Positions 22,582 through 35,825 of a stretch of DNA of 64,000 bases are shown here, piece after piece. The notes beneath the pieces are model-generated. The model searched no databases, was not told the origin of the DNA, and saw only the letters and a list, made by a program, of their open reading frames with translations. The translations under genes were made by a program, and so were the position numbers. The stretch's first letter is position 1. Each line of letters begins with the position of its first letter. Location: positions 2,425,950 to 2,489,949 of the forward strand of contig JAKTNV010000064.1 of NCBI GenBank assembly GCA_022747635.1, in the 5' to 3' direction. The stretch is from Hetaerina americana (taxonomy: Eukaryota > Arthropoda > Insecta > Odonata > Calopterygidae).

Positions 22582-22582
22582 T
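22500..22582. repeat. (TA)n then (CA)n microsatellite
   Basis: About 66 bp of TA followed by a short CA run, immediately 3' of SINE A copy 1. Confidence 0.95.
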
Positions 22583-22584
22583 AA

Positions 22585-23270
22585 CATACGCACACGCTCG
22601 CATATATGTACGTGTGTATTTTATCCTAGTTCGCTTATGTGTGCGAGCACATAAACACATTTAGCCACTCAAGGAAAGTTTGAAAAAAGAGCAGAAATTC
22701 GTTTATTCCACATGATACCTTGGCGTGTCATTGGCGACGATAGATTGGCTTCGTCTCCCGGGAGACGGGCGAATCGGCAGGGGCTACGATATGTTCTCCC
22801 CGGGATTGGCAGGAAATGCGGGTCGAGGCTTCTGCGACCGAGATGGCAGATCGGGCAGTGCAATCCTTCGCTCGGTTGACTTGGGTCACTACCCTCGAGA
22901 TGTCGCTGTCGCACATGGAGACGCGCAGTTGGAAGCGAACTCTCACTTTATCTGAGAATTCAGACTGAGGAGGAAGACGCGTGCGCGGAAGAAAAAATGC
23001 CCTGGATTTAAGGAAATAAAGCTATCTATCGCCCTTGGCCCCCGAGTTTCAATTTGACCTTCTTGTCACGAACCCCGCACCCATCTGAGTTCATCTTTCT
23101 CCAAAGGCCACGTGGAGGGGAGGGCCCACGCTCCGTGCATCGCCACGAAAACAGCTTCAAAATGATAATCGCGGTATTATTGAAAAAACGGTCGTCCGTG
23201 AATGCACAAGTATAGGTTCGTTTTTAGACGCTGGGCGAGGATGTCTTTATTTTTAACTCAGCACTCTGGG
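22585..23270. other. No recognised gene
   Basis: A moderately GC-rich block (22720-22950) with overlapping ORFs of 72-81 codons on both strands. None resembles a known protein. Confidence 0.4.
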
Positions 23271-23335
23271 AGCCGCTAATAGGGTGTGTGGCAGGAGGTG
23301 ATCACACACCCTTGATCCATATTAAGAAAAGGGTG
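23270..23335 (-). mobile_element. CR1-like LINE 3'-end fragment
   Basis: The sequence ctgggagccgctaatagggt followed by gtgtggcaggaggtgatcac is a degenerate copy of the CR1-like 3'-terminal motif (consensus gcaagccaccgctagggtg). No coding part remains. Confidence 0.55.
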
Positions 23336-23339
23336 GTCG

Positions 23340-24425
23340 CTGAAGCTGAAGTTGATGGACGAAGGTTGGAGGCTTTTGAGCTGTGGGCGTGAAGAAGTAT
23401 GGCAAAGGTGTAAGGGACAGATGGGGAAACAAATTATGAATGGCGGAGGAAGAGCTTCATTGGGATTGTCGGAGGATAAACAAAGGAGTCACAGAAGGCG
23501 GTTTACAGAGCATTGATTAAGACACACGGCCGATATAAACAAACCCACGGTTGTCATAGCAACATACCACATCAAAAGAAAGTTTTTAAACCATGGAAAA
23601 AAGATTAATTCGAACTATATTCATCACGGTCACTGGGTGTACCTGGTATAATGATAACCATTAACTAACATTTAACGTAGCATGACCGAGAGAGAAAGAG
23701 ATAGAGCAGAATAATACTAATAGTACCCGTTGTTAGGTCTGAATTGCGTCGTGAGCAACGTCTTTGAATTTGGATGGCGAAGAATGAATGAATGAATTAA
23801 CAGTTCGAGCAACCTTTTCGATGGGGCGGGAGAGGGGGCCGCGCTTGCTCCTCTTCCAGCGCGAGGTCCCCGCGGGGGGCGGGCAGGGGGCGCGGAATTC
23901 TTATTGCGCGTGGAAATGCGTAGTCCCCCTTCGTTCCTGCGTGGGATTGTTAATTGATGGGCGGCGAAGGGCCTCTTCGATAGCTTCGGAGGGGGCGCAG
24001 TGGCGCCGGGAGAGGGGCCCGGGGTCCATTGGCGCAGGCCTCTGAAGAACTAATGCGCTTCTTCCGGACGGGTGGGGGGAAGCGATCGGGATCCCCCCCC
24101 CCCCGACTGATGCGAAGGGAAGGGCCCACCCTCGAGGAGAGAGCAGGGACGCACCAACCGTTGCACCAGTTCCAGCACCATCCGTTCCCGTCGCGTCGTC
24201 TTCTCTTTCGCCACCTGCACCGGAGGACTTAGGGCGATGTAACTACGCGAATCCGTGGTCGCCGAGGATTGTTCAGTCGTCATGATGTCAGAGGCTGATG
24301 TGCTGCTCCATGATGGCGGTGTTGTGTTCCATCGGGTGCTACTGACACACTGAGGGTGCCCCCAGTGTGCCGCCTTGGGACACCCTCGACTAAAATCCAC
24401 TCCTCGCGATGTATTGGCCCCCAGG
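23340..24425. other. No recognised gene; GC-rich at 23820-24240
   Basis: The GC-rich part includes runs of G and a 10-base C run near 24098. ORFs of 67-116 codons on both strands match nothing known to me. It could be a CpG-rich regulatory region or a GC-rich repeat. Confidence 0.35.
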
Positions 24426-24429
24426 ATTT

Positions 24430-25060
24430 ACAAGGATGCGCAATTAGATATAAACTTAAAAATGTGCGTAGTGATGAATTTTTGGGAAAAGAGCGATTCC
24501 CTCCCGAACGTCTACTGCATCGGGAACACCGAAATGTAATTGTAGACTCGACTGAATACCTAAGCGTTACCCTCACTCACGATCTCTCCTAAGTGAAACA
24601 CATATGGACGGTGAATCTGTGGACAAGCTAACATAAAATTAGGATTTATTAGAAGGGCACTGGGTAAATGTGACGAAAAGGTCAAAGAGAAATGTTATCT
24701 ATCGCTGGTTAGGCCTCATTTAGAATATGCTGCAAGTATATGGTATCCTCCTCACGGAGTTGGATTAATTGTCGAATTGGATCGCGTGCAGCGTAGAGGA
24801 GCTAGATTTGTAGAACGTTGTCATGATAAACTTAGTAGCGCTTCCAAAATATAAGAGCAGCTAGGCTGGGAATCACTTAATGGAGCGAGGGTTAAATGTA
24901 CAGATTAAACCTATTAAACCCATTCGATAAGAAGTGCGGACTGTTTTTAAGCGGAGGGGAAACCCGGCGATAAGGTCACTTGATCATCTTGGGAGGACGA
25001 TTTCTGCACACGTTCGCAATCAGTTCCACTGAATCATGGCGACCGAAGAAGAAGAGGCGT
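24430..25060 (+). mobile_element. CR1-like LINE, RT thumb and C-terminus, plus strand
   Basis: Frameshifted plus-strand remnant: VDSTEYLSVTLTHDLS, then (after shifts) RRALGKCDEKVKEKCY, LVRPHLEYAASIWYPP, VELDRVQRRGARFVERC, HDKLSSASKI and LGWESL. It parallels the intact ORF2 at 46346-49198 (VKYLGVTFTKDL, LVRPHLEYACSVWDP, IEKVQRRAARFVKN, LGWESL). It is 5'-truncated and inactive. Confidence 0.85.
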
Positions 25061-25064
25061 GCGT

Positions 25065-26195
25065 GGATGCCTTATTTTTCTAACAGCTCTGCGAATTTAA
25101 GTGTCTCCGGCGTCTGTTTCCATGAGGCCACAGGTAGGGCCACCGGGCGTAAGGAATGACCGGGCAAATACCCAAGTTTTCTGTGATGTCCGGGAGGGAT
25201 TTCGATCTTCGGCCCCAATTATCCGTTCAATCAAAGATATGTATCTTTTTATACAAAGGTTCCTCCTTTTTTCTGCATATTATTAATTGAATATTGGTAT
25301 CAATACCCCACGACCATTACCATTGTTCCTAAATCTTGCCGTTTCAGTGAATAACATTCTGCCGCCAGTAAATATCGTTCTCCAATGCAGCCAAATAGTT
25401 GTAAAATAAATACATCAAGCATGCTCCTGTTCAAGGGTTTAGTGCGATGTGATAGCCTCTTCCGTTTAACCAACCCTCGGGTTTTTTTTACTTTTCCGGT
25501 CTATCAACTGAAAAAAGGTGCCTTTCGATTGACGCCGGAAAGTTGTTGCGCATTGGCTAGTTTCCCTATTGAGTTTTTTTAAGAATTTATAGCGCCCTTT
25601 ACCACAGAACCACGTTTAGATTTGAGCCAAATCACTCATCGGCTCCAGACACATACTTTTTGCACCCATTCACTTCCCCCCTCCTTATTTTTTCGCCTGC
25701 CAAAACGTCTCCCTCCCCTTCGGTCTCGACCTTCACATCATCCCTTCGTTTTCTTACTTCCACCTCCAACGTCTTTTTCCGCGTCTGCTCTACTTGTAAC
25801 CCCCCCCCCCTACACCTGAGTATTATCACTAATACTTTCCGAAAATATATCCGTCTCCCTCCTTGCAATTTGCACGCCTGTAAAACTACGATTTGCAGGA
25901 GAACGCTGTTTCGCACACCTTCCCTTTTTCCCCACTCGGTCTGGCTCGCAACTCCACCCAACTTCATTTATTGAAGAGGGAGGAGTATTGCAGTGTCTTT
26001 TTGAGTGCCCTTTATGAGGTTCCTAAGGATTACCAACACAGAGGCAATTTTATTTAGAACTATGAACGCGGCTGCTTGCAGTTTTGCCACTTACCGTTAT
26101 TTTCACGATGTCATGTCACGATAGGAAGGCGCGCATTGCCAAACCTTGGCACGGGTAGCCGCGAACCAAAGCGCGTTCGTTCATGATGCCCGCAA
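25065..26195. other. No recognised gene; pyrimidine-rich at 25660-25830
   Basis: Contains a strong C/T-biased tract with a run of ten C near 25800, giving spurious Pro/Ser-rich ORFs. No repeat family could be assigned. Confidence 0.4.
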
Positions 26196-26199
26196 TCGC

Positions 26200-26760
26200 T
26201 CCAGGAGTGCTTAAATCATCCATTTGGGCTCCACCATTGCCATCGCGAGTGGCAGGGGGTGATTACACACCAGAATACGGTTGTCCCAAATTACTTTCCC
26301 CCTTCCCGCCGTCGGACAAGGTCATTCCGACCCCTTGTTGCTCGCGGACAAAAATAGTATCTTGATTATCTCACCTTTCTACGCCTAATCGCTTCAGTTT
26401 TATTTACATGATCTCACCTAACGTAGTACGATGGAGTTAATAGATTTGAATTGCTAAAGAGTTCTCCCTCCAATGTATGCAAAAGCTTCAGCCTGTAATT
26501 AAATCTTCTTTGATCCATAGAGTGATTCCCAGCCTAGCCGCTCTAATATTTTGAATGCACTACTAAGTTTATTACAACAACGTTTTACAAGTCTAGCTCT
26601 TCTACGCTGCACGCGATCCAATTCAGCAATCAATCCAACTTCGTGAGGATCCCATATATTACTAGCACCATACTCTAAATATTCTAAATGAGGCCCAACC
26701 AGAGAAAGATAGAATTGACAGCCAACATAATTCTTTAACCCCTTCATCACACCTCCGCCA
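26200..26760 (-). mobile_element. CR1-like LINE C-terminus and 3' UTR
   Basis: The minus-strand ORF at 26499-26750 encodes YLSLVGPHLEYLEYGASNI, WDPHEVGLIAELDRVQRR, RARLVKRCCNKLSSAFKI and LERLGWESL, aligning with the thumb/C-terminal region of CR1-like ORF2. The 3' UTR includes the terminal motif region (ccatcgcgagtggcaggggg) near 26240. It is severely 5'-truncated. Confidence 0.87.
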
Positions 26761-26769
26761 AACTATTCG

Positions 26770-29700
26770 AATTTATCCTTTATCAGTACGATTGGCAGTG
26801 GTACGTGGAAGGGTTATGGCGACGGGGAGAATGTTAGTCAAACGATGAATAGGGTATAAGCAAGCACGTTGGGCGGAATGAAGGGAGGGAGGAGGCACGA
26901 GGATTTGAAGAGGGGCTAATTGCAATGTCGTCGGATTTCAGGTCGCCTTGTAAGGCGAATAAACCTGGGGGGTGTTCAGTCTGTGCTCATCCAAGAATTA
27001 TCTTGAAAGACAGACGGCCAAAAGATACCCTCCGAACATTTCAACACCTGCTCACCCAATAGACCTACAAAAAAAGTAACATTTTCATTCTGCCACTTCT
27101 CGTGAACATTCTAGCTATTAGTTTCTAATTATTCCGAAACTCAACGTACATTCAAGAACGGCCAAAATCGTGAACAAAATTGACGCGAATTTTCAAATAC
27201 ATGTATCGAAACATATTGTAAACACCTTTTTAGCCCTCTAAGACAAGGAATTCGTGCGAGGCGGACTATATAGCTGAAATTTCAGAACACCGCGATATGC
27301 GGATCGGAGCGCTCTGAAGCGCGGAACACATCGCATCTCCCGATACGTTCAACCATCCCGCCGGCAGTCATGGTAATCATCTGTTTCCAGCAGGTCATTC
27401 AAATTGAATGTTTGCCCTCTTTTCTTTCGGTGCATAAACGTAAGTAATTATGAAGGAGGGAGTCATTATAATTAGGAGGAAGGACCCTAAATTCTTAGTT
27501 ACAACATACTTCTGTAAGATAACTCAAATAAGAGAGGTGAATGCGACCAATCCAAGAAGTCTTCAAATCAAATGATGTCTTTCAAGCAGAGTAACAGATG
27601 CGTCGCCAAATATAATCTTTTGGATGTAAAATACCTTAGTATTGACCGTTGACATTAATATTTCGCCTTGATAATTTCAAATTAATGTTACTCACAAAAA
27701 TATAAATCCCTGGTCAATCGTATTCCCAGCCAACGTCCTTTTCCATGGTAACAGGCCGTTGACTTTCTTTTACGACCGTCTTTCTCTGCTGTAATGGGTA
27801 GCCATTTCTTTGGCAGAAACAAAATTCCTTTGGTGGTCTGTAAAAATTATTTTATCACGAATGGACTCTATGCATACTTAAATATGGCATATAATTGCAA
27901 TCTGTATCTGGAATAATATTGTTGACATTTTGAATCACATCAATATCATTGTCATCCGTGATAGTTGAATGAATGACCCAATGACTATAAGACATGGGAG
28001 GTCCACCATGGGTAACACGACAGAATACCACTGTTGAAGATTGCTGAAGATGCGCAGAGCTGAAAGCGAATTTGAACTACAGGTGGCACTTATTTGGAAG
28101 AATGGCATCTTTCAGTTCAGGAAATATCTCTGTGCCACGTGCAAATGAAAATGCTTTTGGTAGTGTTCGTGGCGCCGTTATATATTCTGCAGCCGCCCCT
28201 ATATACTTTATCGTTTAGCCGAGACTATGATTCAAAACTCCCTGTAATTCCTTAACGCTTGCATCGACACTTTCATCCATCACATTCCGAAATGAGGTTT
28301 TAAAAACTTCTCTAATATGTGGATTAGTGCTATATTATATACGAATCCTAGTGTAGTAATACCTCATTTTAAAAACAATCCAGTACTCAAATGGAGTTAT
28401 TTTAAATATTGCTTCGAAAAGATATCGCTGTTAAATCAGAATACCAACTTTCCGACATCGATTTAATCCTATAAACCCCCATGATTTCATGTCCTCCATA
28501 CCAACTGTCAACCCTAATTTTTTTGTTTGGAGATCGCATCTATTAATCATTTCCTTTCCTATAGCAACCAGCGTAATTTTCTTAGTAGCGAGAATCTCTT
28601 CCGAAAAATGTCGCTCCGCTATGCCCGTTTGTAGGAATTATTTAATTTTTCGTTACCATGTGAAAAAAATTTTTAGGTTGCGTCATGAATTTTCATTTCA
28701 ATGCATCAACATAGATCCTCTCCGAGGAATGCATGTCTAGAGTGCTTAAATTTGAAATTGTTAACAACCTTATTTTGTTTTTATCAGAGGCGTCGGCGGG
28801 AGTCTTCTTGTATATTCTGTTGCAGTGGCGGTTGAGTAGTTGCTTTGAAAGAAGAGGCAAGTAAATGCATCATTGTACCGTAATCGAGACTTGTTTCCAA
28901 TCAAATCCATGCCTCAATCGTTGGATTATCATTAATAATAATGATCGCAACACTGTATAACTATATATCTATGTCGGCTAATTGAGGCATAGCTTAGATT
29001 TCATCGATGCGCAACTTCAAACTCGTATATGCGCCTAATAAACAAACTCCATTGGACATGCCTTATTGCAATGTTGTCTATGCATGAGATTATCATTTGA
29101 CGAACCTTAATTGAACCAAATTAGTTCGTATTGTGGACGTAATATCGCTACATAACGTAAACATTTGATATGCTTACGGAATGAATTTTGAATTCAATTA
29201 TTCTTTGACAAATTTAACAAAATAGCATTCTGTACAAAAGCAAAATTTGCTCGAACTATAATTTACGGCCGAGGATGGAGTACCTGCAAGTTGTTGGACA
29301 GAAATTCCTTCCCAGGAAAGCTAGTCGTTAACTTTTACAGTGGCAACAATAAATTTCAATGGCTCGTTCGATCATGCATAGAGTATTGTAGCTCCGGGAG
29401 TCGCCAAACCCAATAAAGGTAAATTTCAACACTGTGAACATGCTTGGGAAAGAACATATACACTAGAGTATGTAATAATGAACACAATGCCCTACAATTG
29501 CTTGTCATTGAAAAATCTATTCAGTGAATAAAAACACTTATAATAATCTTGGTTTCAATTTGAGAGAACATATTTACTCTACGTTAGTCTAAAGTTGATT
29601 TTACTTCTTTATGACATTCCGTATTGAAATCTTATTAATTTAATGACTTGCGACATGTTTGCAGAGGCAAATGTTTATGCACTGCTCACGATATGATAAT

Positions 29701-32320
29701 ACTGAACAAAATAGTACCACAGATTTCATGTTTCACAATTACATATCAGAATGTATTATCTACCAATAGTTACCTATGACATACAAATGATAGTCATAAA
29801 ATATGAGGTAAATATGAGTTACACCACTTAAAAAGGTGCACCGGTGGACATGTTAATAAAACAACATACAGTAAACATGCGAGTAATCCGCGCCTGCTGT
29901 ATTTCAATTGCCGGGAACTATCATTTCAACCAATGGGATTGAAAGAAAATGTTTTTCTCTTGCCAACCTTCCATAAACTCATCATGCATTCGTTTCACCC
30001 TTTCCTAATGTTTCCGTGGCAGCAGTCGTAACCGATGCCGTTTGCCGATGCTATCGCTTGGCGCCTTTACACTACAACAACTTCCGATGCCATTCGAAGA
30101 ATACCATCGGGCGGATTAGAGTTACGGAATTACCCCCCCCCCCCCTCCCTCCTAAATTGTTGAACCCTCACTGAAGAAATACTTCCTGATTGGACAAAAT
30201 GTAACCCTACCATTTCATGAAACAAAAGTTTGAAAGCATTAGATCAACTTGATTAATAGATAGAGAGAGGTCGTTATTTGGGAGAAAATGAGACCTAACG
30301 GTGCAAATTGATAGTGGAGTAAGGAAATGAGAAACGAATGCAGGCGAAGTTAATATGGATATTGGACTAGCTATTTTCCTCTGATATGCAAATTAGAATG
30401 TGGAACATATCTGCTTATCTTTTGTGGGAAAAACAAATGTTTGAATTTTATATGACATTTTGTAAAACACTTCATCCAATCATGATATTTGATGGAGAAC
30501 TTTCTTTCCTACATAGTGATATAAAATTGCGAAAAATAACAAGTTCTATAAAAAACAGAGAAAACTGCTGTGCCCACATCAACAGTGATTTTTCGACCAC
30601 ATGAATTCACTGTCATCAATTGGTTGGGAATTACACACTTCAGCTAACAATTAACGTGGCAATATGCTAAACCATGGCAATATGCTAATTGACATGCCTT
30701 TGCTAAAGAAAAGCATCATAATACGACTATAAATTCTAAAATTTCAACTTCAGCTACGGTAAAATGAAATTTCACTTCTGCCACATGGTTAAGATTATCC
30801 AGGCTTTCTTATTGTCGACATAAGGCATTCTCTTTAGAATTTTCTTGGCACATAGCTCTTCCAGCATTTCACAAGAATAGTGTCAAAGACAATTGACTTC
30901 CTCATAATGAATTTTTTCACGTTGCCACATCTGTGAATGAACTAAGATCTCATGTACATTCCTCAAAAGCAAAAAAATTAGTTTCAAAGTTTTTCAAAAG
31001 TCATTCTCCATTTGTTGAGCTTACTTAACGGGAAAGATTTAGTGGAACATTTAATGAACTGTGGTACTCCATTCTTATTAGCACGGCGAGTTACTAGTGA
31101 ATAGAGAGATAGCATAGGATGTGGTACTAATAGTCATCTCATGCCAGATAACAAAATGGGGAGGGCATAAATGATCTCATATGCCTATGTGCAGATAATT
31201 ATTTGATAAAAAATGCCCTTGCCAATGTTTTTTCAACACCTGTAATAATAGAATGGCATTTCATTTGCTATTATCATTAAGTTATCCTTCATCATAAATT
31301 ATAACATGATGCTGGTTTTAAAATGTTGCTTGACCGATGAGGCCATTTTGACAAAATTTGCTCTGAGTTTATAAGCGCTCCTCATTCATTAAAACATGTT
31401 GAAGTGAATGTATGGCTACTTTGAATAACTTCAGATGTGAAAATGAATAAAATGGGGCCTTAATTTTAAGTTGCATGTGATAGCAGAATGAGAATATGAA
31501 TGTCAGTCACCGATTGCAGAGAAGATAAGGGTCATATTCTTGTGCTTAAATGAAGTTTGTGATTTACTCTGCTTGATGACCAGTAGAAGAGGCATTGCTG
31601 AGGTACACAGATCGTCAGACATTTTGGAGTCATCATGAAACTAATTTTTGTGTTTACTGCAGAAAATACTGGTGCCTTAATTGGACAATAATTACACTAA
31701 AGAAATGGGAGTAATTATTATTTCATGAGCATATAATTACCATCTTAATTGCCATATTATTACAGCATCATCTCATCCGATAGTATATACAAATATTGTG
31801 CAAATCCTCAGACATACCTAATCTATGAGATACACACCTTTGTAGCCAGTTTTCAAGATGGTTAAATTAAGGAATCCTAAAAGCATGATGAAGGTAGGTT
31901 TGCTTAACACAACAACACACAGATGACGTCAACACAGATTTGCTAAAATATGCTATGAAGGTTAAGTGGTGGACAATGCACAGGATGGTCAGTCAAATCT
32001 AACATTTTTAAACAGGCTGACTGATAGCAGCGCAGCGGAACCAAAGAGTTATGTTTCAGTATTTCACAGAAATAAAGAGTGATTTCCCACAACTCATCCA
32101 GCACTTGTAGCTAAAACATAATAGTATAGGTGTAAACTGCTTTTTAATTTACTCATTCTCTTATCCATTGGCAGGATATAAGCCAAGAGTTTAAATTTAG
32201 ACATTAAAAGACAAAAAATTTGGAAAACGTTGTTTAATTGAAAACCAGAAATGCTTACAGGTCAACAATTTAATAGGAGAAACCATTCAGCAATCATATA
32301 CATTATCATAATATCTTATT
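26770..32320. other. 5.5 kb without recognised gene or repeat
   Basis: AT-rich sequence. The longest ORFs are 83 codons (28489-28740) and 72 codons (30386-30604), neither recognised. A 12-base C run lies near 30125. This may be intergenic or intronic single-copy DNA. Confidence 0.5.
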
Positions 32321-32339
32321 TGCATATATATATATATAC

Positions 32340-32430
<91 letters not shown>
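32321..32430. repeat. (TA)n microsatellite
   Basis: A TA array with two CA interruptions, directly abutting SINE A copy 2. Confidence 0.97.
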
Positions 32431-32432
<2 letters not shown>

Positions 32433-32697
32433 TGGGTCGTGGTAGTCCAGGGGTAGAGCTACTGACCGGAGGGCCCACATTCTATTCTCGGGCAAGCCTC
32501 TCTGGGCACCTGCAGCTCTCCACCAAAGCTGCGTAATTTTTCAGCAACCAGATCTTCCTGGGAAACCATAACCGGCTCAGGGAAAGGAACTGGCCCCCCT
32601 ACCCTGATGTGTGAATTTCACATGGCATCGGGCTTAGTACTGGGTGAACTCTACCATCACCTACCAAACCGACTTTTGGGTTGATTACTGTGTTTAT

Positions 32698-32700
<3 letters not shown>
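32431..32700 (+). mobile_element. tRNA-derived SINE, family A, copy 2
   Basis: The head gtgggtcgtggtagtccagg, then gagctactgaccggagggcc, and the body (ctctgggcacctgcagctct, aaccataaccggctcaggga, ttgggttgattactgtgttt) match copy 1 at 22203 with about one change per ten bases. It starts at the last TA of one array and is followed at once by another (32703-32747). Confidence 0.88.

Positions 32701-32702
<2 letters not shown>

Positions 32703-32747
<45 letters not shown>
32703..32747. repeat. (TA)n microsatellite
   Basis: A TA array directly 3' of SINE A copy 2. Confidence 0.96.
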
Positions 32748-32749
<2 letters not shown>

Positions 32750-32751
<2 letters not shown>

Positions 32752-34850
32752 TCAAGGATGTGAATAATAATTAACCCCAAGTTAGCACTGGGGGACACTA
32801 GGGAAGAAATCACGTTGCATGCTCTAAATACTCAGGATTTTTCTGGTCTATAACCATTTCAATGCCATGGAAACCATAACAAGAATACCTCAAACTAGAG
32901 ATCCAAGATGTTAACGCCACTCAACTGAAACAGTTCATTCATTAATTAGAAAACAATTGCTAGATTTCACAATTTTATATTGCAACTGAGACTGATCCCA
33001 TCACATTTGTGACATCTGGAGGCACCTGTGATATCACATATGTGATGAAACTGGTCATACTGACTTCAACTTTGGTGATATATTTGAAAATTTTTCCTAA
33101 TTCCACAAGATTGAGCCTCACCCCATTGAATTTAAACAATTCATTGCCGCACCACACAAATACTTACTAACATAAATTTCAATTTTCATGATAAATTTTA
33201 AAAGAGTACAGGAAAACCATTCAGCCAAGAAAAGGAACCAAAGCAATGATTTTCACCGAAATTTCAAGTTCTCCATAACACGTCAAAATGGGCCTTAAGA
33301 TGAATTTATTGGTGACTAAATTAAGATTTTCCTACACACACAATACCATTAGAGGACATGAATTGGCCATGCATTAAACATTAACATTAAATTAGTTGCT
33401 GTTCACCAATCCAATGAGCCTCGGTAAGGAACCCCTTTTAATTTAAAACCACAAATAATCCCATTGCAAAATCTGAATAACTATTATTTGATTAGCATTC
33501 TATTTCTTTCTATAACATATCACCATGAACACCACCACCGATCTTACATGGAAATTCATATTAACAAGCAGAATACTCGTATAGTCAACAAAACACACGT
33601 AATGGAAAAACTTTGGGCAAGCTGTACCAAACAATAAATACGAAAATACTTGGCATAAGTACGCAGTTACATTGTTACAACTGTGGATTCGGTTCGCCAG
33701 TGTACCACCGATAAATACAAAACATGTACTATACAATCAAACATAATTCATTCCATTGCAATTCTATTCTGCGATTAAATTGAAGCTTAATAAACACAAT
33801 TCGCTTTCGTCATGTTGTAAAGTGCTACCAAAAGAAATAAGAGTCCTTACTATTTAAAGACATGCACCATAAGGATAATGTTGTTACCATGACATATTTA
33901 TATCAGTTTCCGTAACATATACTCAAATCACCCTTGAGTTACGAGGTTATTTGTAAAAAAACAATCTCAGAGCCACGATGTTATATAATAAGAATGGTAT
34001 GATTATTTATCAGACAAAAAACCATTCTTCCTTATGGGTCAAAATGCACCATGGATTGAAACCAATTGTCATTGCAATGAGTAAAAGAAAAATTACGTTG
34101 AAGCATACCGTTACCATAAGAAATAACTGTAGACGTATTCTAGATAAATGTCACGGGTTAAATGGCAGTAAAACATAATATCTTAGTGTCACATGAGGCA
34201 TGCGAGCAATAACAGAAAACATTTGAAAGAATAATGTAGTCGTTGACAACTAATTCCAAAACCACGATTAGTTCAGGGAAGAAATCGATGATTGCTTCAA
34301 ATTTAATACACCACATTCCTTAAAGTTAAACAACTACTGGACGTTTATGTCATCAAAAGGTACAAATCATGCAGCTTAATTCGTGCCTGTGGAGTTTCAA
34401 TTGTTTCTCCCTCAGTGTTGCCGTCCTTGCAGCACATGGAGCGGGAGGGTCAAACCTCAACTTTCGCTGTCCGCCTGGTCAAGATGGGTGCCCTAAATAC
34501 TGAATACACCACGGTCAGTTTAGGTTTTCTGCCTTTAATAGTAAATAAAGTGGAAAAACGAAACGGCGGTGATAAAAAATGAAGACCAAGTGATATTTTA
34601 TCCCTCTGATATTCAATGAAATTGTTTACCTAAAAAATTATATTCTATGCCACTGTTCAAAATCATACAGAAATAATAACCCCACAACCCTCGGTTCCAT
34701 TTTTGAACAACCTATTCAGATTAAGCCTAAAATATTACGAATAAATTATAGGTTAACATATTATATACAGAAATCATCAATTATTATATAAAGAAATATA
34801 ATTATTATAAAGAAATCATCAATCTGATAATATAAAGAATCAGAAATCAT
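32750..34850. other. No recognised gene or repeat
   Basis: AT-rich sequence. Chance ORFs reach 78 codons. No family assignment was possible. Confidence 0.45.
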
Positions 34851-34854
34851 TGAA

Positions 34855-34905
34855 GTGGTGGTCCTGTGGGTAGAGTGCAGAGGAAAGGGGTACTCACAGG
34901 ATGGT
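34855..34905 (+). mobile_element. Possible SINE A head fragment
   Basis: The sequence gtggtggtcctgtgggtaga resembles the first 20 bases of the SINE A head (gtcgcggtagtccagtgggtaga). Similarity stops after about 30 bases. Confidence 0.35.
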
Positions 34906-34925
34906 TTACATACTTATTATTCTTC

Positions 34926-35362
34926 CAGTGCGAGGTATGTTCAAAAAGTATCGCGACATTTGTGCTTTAAAAAAAATATTTATTTGTTCATGAATATCTA
35001 TTTTGTCCCCTTCAAAGTAATCCCCATTAGATATTATTCACTGGTGCCATCGTTTTTCCCAATCCTCGAAGTACTTCAAGAAATCATTTTTTGTGATCTT
35101 GTTCAGCTCCTCCTTCGATGGAGTCTTTATCTCGTCAATCATAGCGCAGCGTCATCCTTCCATGGGCCTCTTCAGTTTTGGGAACAAGAAAAAGTCACTG
35201 GGGACCAGATCTGGGGAATACGGTGGGTGCGGCAGCATTAGTGTGTTGTTTTTGGCGCACAAGTAACGATGTCTGAGCAGGGGCGTCGTCATGGTGCAAA
35301 AGCCAATTTTTGTTCTTCCACAAATCCGGGCGTTTGTGGCGAATTGCGTCCTACCCTCTGGC
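34926..35362 (-). pseudogene. Mariner-family transposase 3' half, 5'-truncated
   Basis: The minus-strand translation reads GRTKIGFCTMTTPLLRHRYL, then CAKNNTLMLPHPPYSPDLV and PSDFFLFPKLKRPMEG. It resembles the mariner segment from the second Asp block (here degenerate, HHDD-like in another frame) to the third Asp (SPDLVPSD). The remaining C-terminus is frameshifted. The outer end at 34926-34970 (gcgaggtatgttcaaaaagt, then atcgcgac) looks like a mariner terminal repeat. The inner end joins LINE A sequence at about 35363-35367. Confidence 0.83.
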
Positions 35363-35432
35363 GAATTTGCCCTACTCTCTATCCTTTTGTTTATGATCCT
35401 GAGAACAACTTTAGCTGCGTGGGATATCAAAC

Positions 35433-35825
35433 TTATTGTCCTGTACTCCTCACATGATGTAGCCTTTGCCTTTTTCGGCTAATAGGGACTAAAACTGATC
35501 TCACAAAGTCTTCCGGCCGGATTCCTTCCTCATAGATACTACGAATGAGCCCATAGAGCCTCTTTCTCCCACATTTTCCTAAGCATTTCAATAGTTCCGC
35601 GGGAATGTTATCCATCCCCACGGACTTATTTAGTTCCATCTCCCTTAATGCCCTTTCTATCTCATCGTCGAGTATGTCTGGACCTAAACCATCTTCCTCT
35701 ACGTCATGTTCCTTTTCTATGTCAAACCTTGTTGGCCTTATTTCTTGCGAAAACCTCTTTGCTTGCAAGCGCATTTTTTCTATATATTCCTTCCATCTCT
35801 GTTGGATCTTTTCTGGCTCAAACAA
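35433..35825 (-). pseudogene. LINE A copy 4 RT N-terminal part
   Basis: Encodes KIQQRWKEYIEKMRLQAKR, LDDEIERALREMELNKSVG, MDNIPAELLKCLGKCGRKR, LYGLIRSIYEEGIRPEDFV and RSVLVPISRK. This is the region leading into the RT fingers. The LNKSVGMDNIPAELLK string corresponds to the usual K(A)xGxDxIPAE motif of RTE and related LINEs. The frame breaks at 35433-35480. Confidence 0.87.

Noticed and set aside
26770..32320. CRISPR array, prokaryotic operon or viral gene cluster
   Set aside because: No regularly spaced repeats, no tandem long ORFs and clear eukaryotic splice structure elsewhere in the window.
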